Shown: in pieces, positions 6,340 through 9,628 of the stretch
Position numbering within the stretch: position 1 is the first letter of the stretch
Layout: each line of letters begins with the position of its first letter
DNA from: Kiritimatiellales bacterium
GTDB taxonomy: Bacteria; Verrucomicrobiota; Kiritimatiellia; Kiritimatiellales; Pontiellaceae
Direction: 5' to 3'
DNA: 9,628 nt
Assembly (NCBI GenBank): GCA_015486775.1
Contig: WFRA01000012.1
Coordinates: forward strand, 1 to 9,628
Program-made: the position numbers and the translations under genes
Notes under the pieces: generated by a model
Told to the model about the DNA's origin: nothing
Databases searched by the model: none
What the model saw: only the letters and a program-made list of their open reading frames with translations

Positions 6340-7649
6340 CACGGATAGGCGAAAAGGCTCGCGGGGAACCGGGGCTGGTTTTTACCAGCCTGTATCATCA
6401 CATCTGCGATGAGGATAACCTGCGGGTTTGCTACGGAACACTGGGAGCGAACAAAGCCCCCGGAGTGGATGGCGTAACCAAGAGGGAATACGGGAAAAAC
6501 CTTGAAGAGAACCTTCGGGATCTTTCGGCGCGGCTCAAGCGGATGGGGTACCGTCCGGGGACGAAGCGGCGGAGTTATATCCCCAAGGGGGGACAGGCGA
6601 AAGGGCGACCGCTGGGCATCAGCAATTTTGAAGACAAGATTGTTGAGCAGGCGGTCAAGCAGACGCTCGAACCGATCTACGAGGCCGTATTCGAAGACAG
6701 CAGCTATGGATATCGTCCGGGATGCAATCCGCATCAGTGTCTGGACAGACTCGGGCGAACGATCCAGCAGGAAAAGGTGAGCTACGTGGTTGAAGCCGAC
6801 ATACGAAGCTTCTTCGACAAAGTGAACCAAGAGTGGTTGGTGAAATTCCTTCGGCACCGCATCGGCGACGAACGCGTGATCCGGCTCATTATCCGGATGC
6901 TCAAAAGCGGCATCTTGGAAGACGGGCTCGTCAGCGCGACCGACGAAGGCACGCCGCAAGGATCGATCCTCTCCCCCCTGCTGTCGAATATCTACCTGCA
7001 CTATGTGCTGGATCTATGGTTCAGCAAACGGGTGCGCAGGCAAAGCGACGGCGAAGCATACTACTTTCGCTTCGCCGACGACTTCCTTGCCTGCTTTCGG
7101 TACAAGGCAGACGCGGAGCGATTCCATCGCCAGCTAAAAGAGCGGCTCGAGGAGTTCGGACTCCAGCTGGCGGAGGAAAAGACGCACTGCATCGCATTCG
7201 GGCGGTTCGCCCGGCGCGACGCGCAGGCACGGGGCGGGAAACCCGCCGAGTTCACCTTTCTTGGCTTCACGCACTACTGCGGGAAAACCAAGGAGGGCTA
7301 CTTCAAGGTCAAGCGCCGCACCAGCCGGAAAAAGCTGGGGCAAAGCCTGCGCAACTTCAGTGAATGGGCAAGGAAAGCCCGTCGCGTGCTAAGAAAAGGA
7401 GAGATGATCCGCCAGGCCCGCATCCGCCTGCTCGGATACCTGAACTACTACGCCATAACGGACAACACGCAACGATGCAGCTACTACCGCTACCGCGTCA
7501 CGCAGATCCTGTATAAATGGCTCAACCGAAAGAGCCAGCGCAAGGGGTACAACTGGGCAGAGTTCAACCAGGTTCTAGACCTGCTGGACTGGCCGAGCGT
7601 GAGTGTTCGCAAAGACCTGAACCCATTCCGTAGGGAGGAGGCATGCTGA
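6324..7649 (+). CDS. Group II intron-encoded reverse transcriptase/maturase
   Basis: The 441-residue protein helps the intron RNA fold and splice and copies it into DNA at new sites. Reverse-transcriptase motifs in order: KAPGVDGVT (44-52); IPKGGQAKGRPLGI (86-99); VVEADIRSFFDKV with catalytic Asp159 (155-167); EGTPQGSILSPLLSN (208-222); catalytic FADD (250-253), in place of the commoner YADD; and TFLGFTHYCGK (311-321). A maturase X domain covers roughly 335-420 (GYLNYYAITDN at 371-381). There is no C-terminal HNH endonuclease domain, so mobility would have to use replication-associated or nicked targets. The gene looks intact with all three catalytic Asp residues. The start is the first ATG after an in-frame stop at 6318; its own ribosome binding site is weak, and the overlapping mini-ORF may drive it. 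The host has no similar gene in this window. Confidence 0.95.
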   Translation: MATDLTRIGEKARGEPGLVFTSLYHHICDEDNLRVCYGTLGANKAPGVDGVTKREYGKNLEENLRDLSARLKRMGYRPGTKRRSYIPKGGQAKGRPLGISNFEDKIVEQAVKQTLEPIYEAVFEDSSYGYRPGCNPHQCLDRLGRTIQQEKVSYVVEADIRSFFDKVNQEWLVKFLRHRIGDERVIRLIIRMLKSGILEDGLVSATDEGTPQGSILSPLLSNIYLHYVLDLWFSKRVRRQSDGEAYYFRFADDFLACFRYKADAERFHRQLKERLEEFGLQLAEEKTHCIAFGRFARRDAQARGGKPAEFTFLGFTHYCGKTKEGYFKVKRRTSRKKLGQSLRNFSEWARKARRVLRKGEMIRQARIRLLGYLNYYAITDNTQRCSYYRYRVTQILYKWLNRKSQRKGYNWAEFNQVLDLLDWPSVSVRKDLNPFRREEAC

Positions 7650-7662
7650 AGGATACGCCGAG

Positions 7663-7697
7663 GAGCCGTATGTATGGGAAATCCGCTTGTCCGGTTC
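7663..7697 (+). ncRNA. Group II intron domain V
   Basis: This is the catalytic hairpin. GAGCCG (7663-7668) pairs with CGGTTC (7692-7697), including the usual G-U, and contains the AGC catalytic triad. It ends in TGTCCGGTTC, the familiar 3' side. The terminal loop region is GGGAAATCC. One U-C mismatch interrupts the lower stem, and the upper stem pairs less regularly than in most introns. It begins 13 bases after the maturase stop. Confidence 0.8.
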
Positions 7698-7698
7698 T

Positions 7699-7814
7699 GA
7701 GAGGGGTTGGGGTACAACGATGATAAGGAAGAGATATAGTGGCACCGCCGCGAAAGCAGGCGGCAACAGAGAAAACAAACATCGACCTAAGTTATTGGAG
7801 TCCCCATCCTACTC
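7699..7814 (+). ncRNA. Candidate group II intron domain VI with long distal arm
   Basis: GAG (7699-7701) pairs with CTC (7812-7814). A7811 is left unpaired as the probable branch-point adenosine. AGGG (7702-7705) pairs with TCCT (7807-7810). TGGGG (7708-7712) pairs with CCCCA (7802-7806). The stem then encloses about 89 bases where a typical domain VI has a short loop. Inside it, CGATG (7718-7722) can pair with CATCG (7780-7784), and a hairpin CCGCC-GC-GAAA-GC-A-GGCGG (7745-7763) has a GNRA tetraloop. The pairing is by eye. Confidence 0.5.
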
Positions 7815-7819
7815 GAAAC

Positions 7820-8056
7820 TGACCCCTCCATCCTTCAACCCGCTTGTCGCCAGCGTCGGCAGGGTGACGAAACGAAGCAGCCAGTTTCTCATATGGCTTC
7901 AGGCCTGCCTGGAACACGGGACTTGCTGGGGTGCCGCCATGGTCCAAATACGACCTCTTATGGAGAACTATTTATGCTGAACTTTTCACACCGTTGGTTA
8001 AAACCAATATTTTCATCCGTTTTAAGGTATACGTGTCTCGCATCTTACCCCCGCCC
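7820..8056. other. Unassigned intergenic sequence between intron and permease gene
   Basis: About 237 bases with no recognisable gene. Short plus-strand frames run from here into the permease gene antisense and carry no known domain. The part near 7966-8040 is clearly more AT-rich than its surroundings. It contains TTGGTTAAAACCAA (7994-8007), a 6-bp inverted repeat followed on the plus strand by TATTTTC, possibly a weak bidirectional terminator for the minus-strand permease gene. The rest could be the original 3' exon or relic DNA. Confidence 0.4.
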
Positions 8057-9139
8057 TCACCGCATCCGGTGGATCATGATGCCGCCGATGATGGAAAAGG
8101 CGATGAGGGCGCCCCAGGGGCCGAGCCAGGGGGCGAGGTACATCTGCTTGGCGAGGTATTCCATGGTGAATTGTGTGGCATAGAAGGCGAAGAACATGCC
8201 GAGGGCGAGCATGATGCCGGCGAAGGCGCCTTTGCGGCCGGTATGGGCGCCGACGGGGATGCCGATCATGACGATGATGAGGCAGACAAAGGGCATGGAG
8301 AGGCGGTGGTGGAAGTCGACTTCGTATTTGGTGAGCGTTTCGGGCGAGAGGAATTGGTGGGTCTGGATATATTCCCATAGCTCGGCGGAGGATTGGTAGG
8401 CGGGATCCTTGATCTCGCCCATGAAGTCTTCGGGAAGCTCGGAGAGGTCGCGCATTTCCAAGGCTTGGAAGGGTTCGGCGATTCCCTTGCGGTTGCCCTG
8501 CCTGTCGTATTCCTGGACGGAGCCGTTTTCGAACCACCAGCGGCCATCCATCCAGCGGGCCTTTTCGGCGGTGTATTTGCGCAGGTCGGAGCCGTCCTTG
8601 CGCTGCTGGGTGAGTTCGATGTCCCGCATGGTGTAGTCGCGGGTGTCGAACTTCTGGATGTACCAGATGTTTCCGGCGGCGGGGTTCTTGAAGGCGATCT
8701 GCTGGTAGTAGACCTGCTCGTCGGAGTGGGTCTGGTTTTTCACGAACTGGTCGGCGCGGTAGGCGAATTTGGGGCCGGTGTATTCGTTGACCACGGCGGT
8801 GAAGACGAGGCAGAGGATACCCATGAGCAGGTAGGGGCGGACAATGCGGTAGATGCTGATGCCGCTGGCGCGCATGGCGGTGATTTCGCTGTGGCGGGTG
8901 AGCGCGGAGAGACTGTAGAGCACGGCGAGCAGCAGGCAGAGCGGAACAATCATGATCACCATCGAGGGCAGCCGCAGGGCGTAGTAGTAGCCGAGCTCCA
9001 GCGGGCTGGTGCCGGCTTCCATGAATTCGCTCGCGTTGTCCATGAGGTCGCCGACGATGAACAGCAGGGTGAACGCCATGGTCAGGTAGACCATGGGGCG
9101 CATCAGGTTCTTGAACAGGTATCGGGCTAGAATCTTCAT
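8057..9139 (-). CDS. LptF/LptG-family permease of the lipopolysaccharide export ABC transporter
   Basis: In the LptB2FG complex, LptF and LptG are inner-membrane subunits that extract LPS and push it onto the LptC/LptA bridge. The 360-residue product matches the family length. Membrane segments lie at about 17-32, 57-80 and 98-118. A periplasmic beta-jellyroll domain covers about 120-265, and about three more segments lie in the last 90 residues. The cytoplasmic coupling-helix region SALTRHSEITAMRASGIS (78-95) is highly characteristic and contacts the LptB ATPase. The start at 9137-9139 (MKILARYLFK) is family-typical; an upstream in-frame TTG at 9181 is unlikely. No ribosome binding site is visible before the ATG. 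Whether this is LptF or LptG cannot be decided by eye. The usual partner gene is not adjacent: the neighbouring gene on its upstream side is the divergent zwf remnant. Confidence 0.9.
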   Translation of the reverse strand: MKILARYLFKNLMRPMVYLTMAFTLLFIVGDLMDNASEFMEAGTSPLELGYYYALRLPSMVIMIVPLCLLLAVLYSLSALTRHSEITAMRASGISIYRIVRPYLLMGILCLVFTAVVNEYTGPKFAYRADQFVKNQTHSDEQVYYQQIAFKNPAAGNIWYIQKFDTRDYTMRDIELTQQRKDGSDLRKYTAEKARWMDGRWWFENGSVQEYDRQGNRKGIAEPFQALEMRDLSELPEDFMGEIKDPAYQSSAELWEYIQTHQFLSPETLTKYEVDFHHRLSMPFVCLIIVMIGIPVGAHTGRKGAFAGIMLALGMFFAFYATQFTMEYLAKQMYLAPWLGPWGALIAFSIIGGIMIHRMR

Positions 9140-9198
9140 AAAAGGTGAAAGCACGGTAGCGGGAAAACCAAGCAATCGCAAGCGTTGAAAAATATCCG

Positions 9199-9573
9199 GA
9201 GGAGGCGTACGTTGGCTGGATTGATAACTGGCGCTGGGCCGGCGTGCCCATCTTTCTGCGCACCGGCAAACGCACGGCCAAAAAGACCACCGGAATCGCC
9301 GTCCAGTTCAAGGTGCCGCCGCTCCAGCTCTTCCAGCAGGTCGAGTGCGAGGACGACGTGTGCGACATCACCCGCATCAAGCCCAACGTCCTCGTCTTCC
9401 GCATCCAGCCCGACGAAGGCATTTTCCTCAAGGTCGGCACCAAGCGCCCCGGCATGCGCTTCGTGGTCGAGGACGTGGAGATGGATTTCTCCTATTCAGG
9501 AACCTGGAACAAATCCCTGCCCGAGGCCGACTGGCTCTTCCACGGCATGGACGGAGGCTGGCGAAACGAATGA
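9199..9573 (+). pseudogene. zwf: Glucose-6-phosphate 1-dehydrogenase remnant, 5'-truncated with in-frame internal deletion
   Basis: The frame (open from 9160) reads [18 protein letters not shown] and then [21 protein letters not shown] and VEMDFSY. These are core motifs of the C-terminal half of glucose-6-phosphate dehydrogenase, the NADP-linked first step of the oxidative pentose phosphate pathway. Normal enzymes have about 480-510 residues. Here the nucleotide-binding domain and the active-site half are missing, and there is no start with a ribosome binding site; a GTG at 9244 is internal to the motif. After MDFSY the usual PEAYERLLLDA segment and following helices are absent. The protein jumps to [15 protein letters not shown]...GGWRNE, which matches the family's extreme C-terminus (…AGTWGP.EAD.L…). 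About 80 residues therefore seem deleted in frame. It cannot be a working dehydrogenase. A sequencing or assembly chimera is the alternative. Confidence 0.8.
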
Positions 9574-9628
9574 ACACCTTCTTCGTCTATGTAGCGGTGG
9601 GGAACGAGGCCGAGGCGGAGCCTCGCAA
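9570..9628 (+). CDS. Start of an unidentified gene, truncated by window end
   Basis: An ATG at 9570 overlaps the zwf-remnant stop as ATGA, and GGAGG (9553-9557) lies 12 bases upstream. The 19 complete codons read [19 protein letters not shown]. The pattern (a short hydrophobic strand, then an acidic E-A-E-A helix start) recalls the N-terminus of the small CutA divalent-cation-tolerance protein, but the fragment is too short to assign. Confidence 0.4.
   Translation, partial: MNTFFVYVAVGNEAEAEPR

Larger units (their letters stand above)
5776..7819 (+). mobile_element. Group II intron, apparently complete, inserted intergenically
   Basis: The retroelement contains a reverse transcriptase/maturase gene downstream of about 550 bases of structured non-coding sequence, and a domain V hairpin plus domain VI after the gene. 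The 5' end is placed at GTGAC (5776), which resembles the GUGYG consensus. The 3' end is placed after the domain VI stem at an AC dinucleotide (7818-7819). Both ends are uncertain by a few bases. A candidate EBS1 (TCCGAT, 5993-5998) can pair, with one G-U, to the last six exon bases ATCGGG (5770-5775), and lies about 220 bases into the intron, a usual place. A 7-bp stem (6202-6208 with 6260-6266) could be domain III. The intron lies between two minus-strand genes and interrupts neither. Class assignment would need alignment of the RNA and protein. Confidence 0.75.

Noticed and set aside
5871..7001. Minus-strand 376-codon frame over the intron
   Set aside because: Antisense to the maturase gene and domain I; no family resemblance.
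7687..8183. Short plus-strand frames of 96-97 codons after the intron
   Set aside because: They begin in domain V/VI or in unassigned sequence, lack ribosome binding sites, and one continues antisense into the permease gene.
8022..9455. Minus-strand 477-codon frame over the permease gene
   Set aside because: An Arg/His/Pro-rich frame shadow of the permease and the zwf remnant.
1..9628. CRISPR arrays, tRNA or rRNA genes, insertion-sequence transposases, toxin-antitoxin or phage-defence genes
   Set aside because: No regularly spaced repeats, cloverleaf-like sequences, transposase motifs or defence domains were seen. The reverse transcriptase is accompanied by domains V and VI and so is an intron protein, not a retron or a diversity-generating system.

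Overview
The window looks like ordinary chromosome from a GC-rich Gram-negative bacterium. It carries an LptF/LptG-family lipopolysaccharide-export permease, which implies an outer membrane, and a secreted protein with an SHD1-like segment of the kind often met in the Planctomycetes-Verrucomicrobia-Kiritimatiellota (PVC) group. A PVC origin is an inference from these two hints and not a phylogenetic result.

Layout. The left half is on the minus strand. The proteostasis cluster tig-clpP-clpX (4173 down to 929) has a recognisable sigma70-like promoter ahead of tig and good ribosome binding sites at each start. Below it, at 858-94, is a small exported protein of unknown function with a Ser/Arg-rich tail. 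To the right lies a minus-strand nucleoside-salvage pair, a trimeric-type purine nucleoside phosphorylase followed by cytidine deaminase, overlapping by 14 bases. Its promoter-like hexamers sit so close to the start codon that the mRNA may be leaderless.

The intergenic space between the phosphorylase gene and the lptF/lptG-like gene holds a plus-strand group II intron of about 2.04 kb (about 5776-7819). It has a structured 5' RNA region, a reverse transcriptase/maturase without an endonuclease domain, a recognisable domain V, and an unusually long domain VI. About 240 bases of unassigned sequence follow it. The permease gene (9139-8057, minus) comes next.

At the right edge, on the plus strand, is a remnant of glucose-6-phosphate dehydrogenase (zwf). 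It lacks the N-terminal two thirds and carries an in-frame internal deletion that joins the middle of the C-terminal domain directly to the protein's extreme end. A further gene starts in an ATGA overlap with it and runs off the window.

How the genes work together: Trigger factor and ClpXP cover folding and ATP-dependent proteolysis. The phosphorylase and deaminase recover purine and pyrimidine nucleosides. The permease powers LPS export. The intron and the eroded zwf are the signs of genome plasticity. I see no defence system, CRISPR array, tRNA or rRNA. The most unusual items are the deleted zwf, the intron's domain VI and its mini-ORF before the maturase, and the candidate leaderless promoters.
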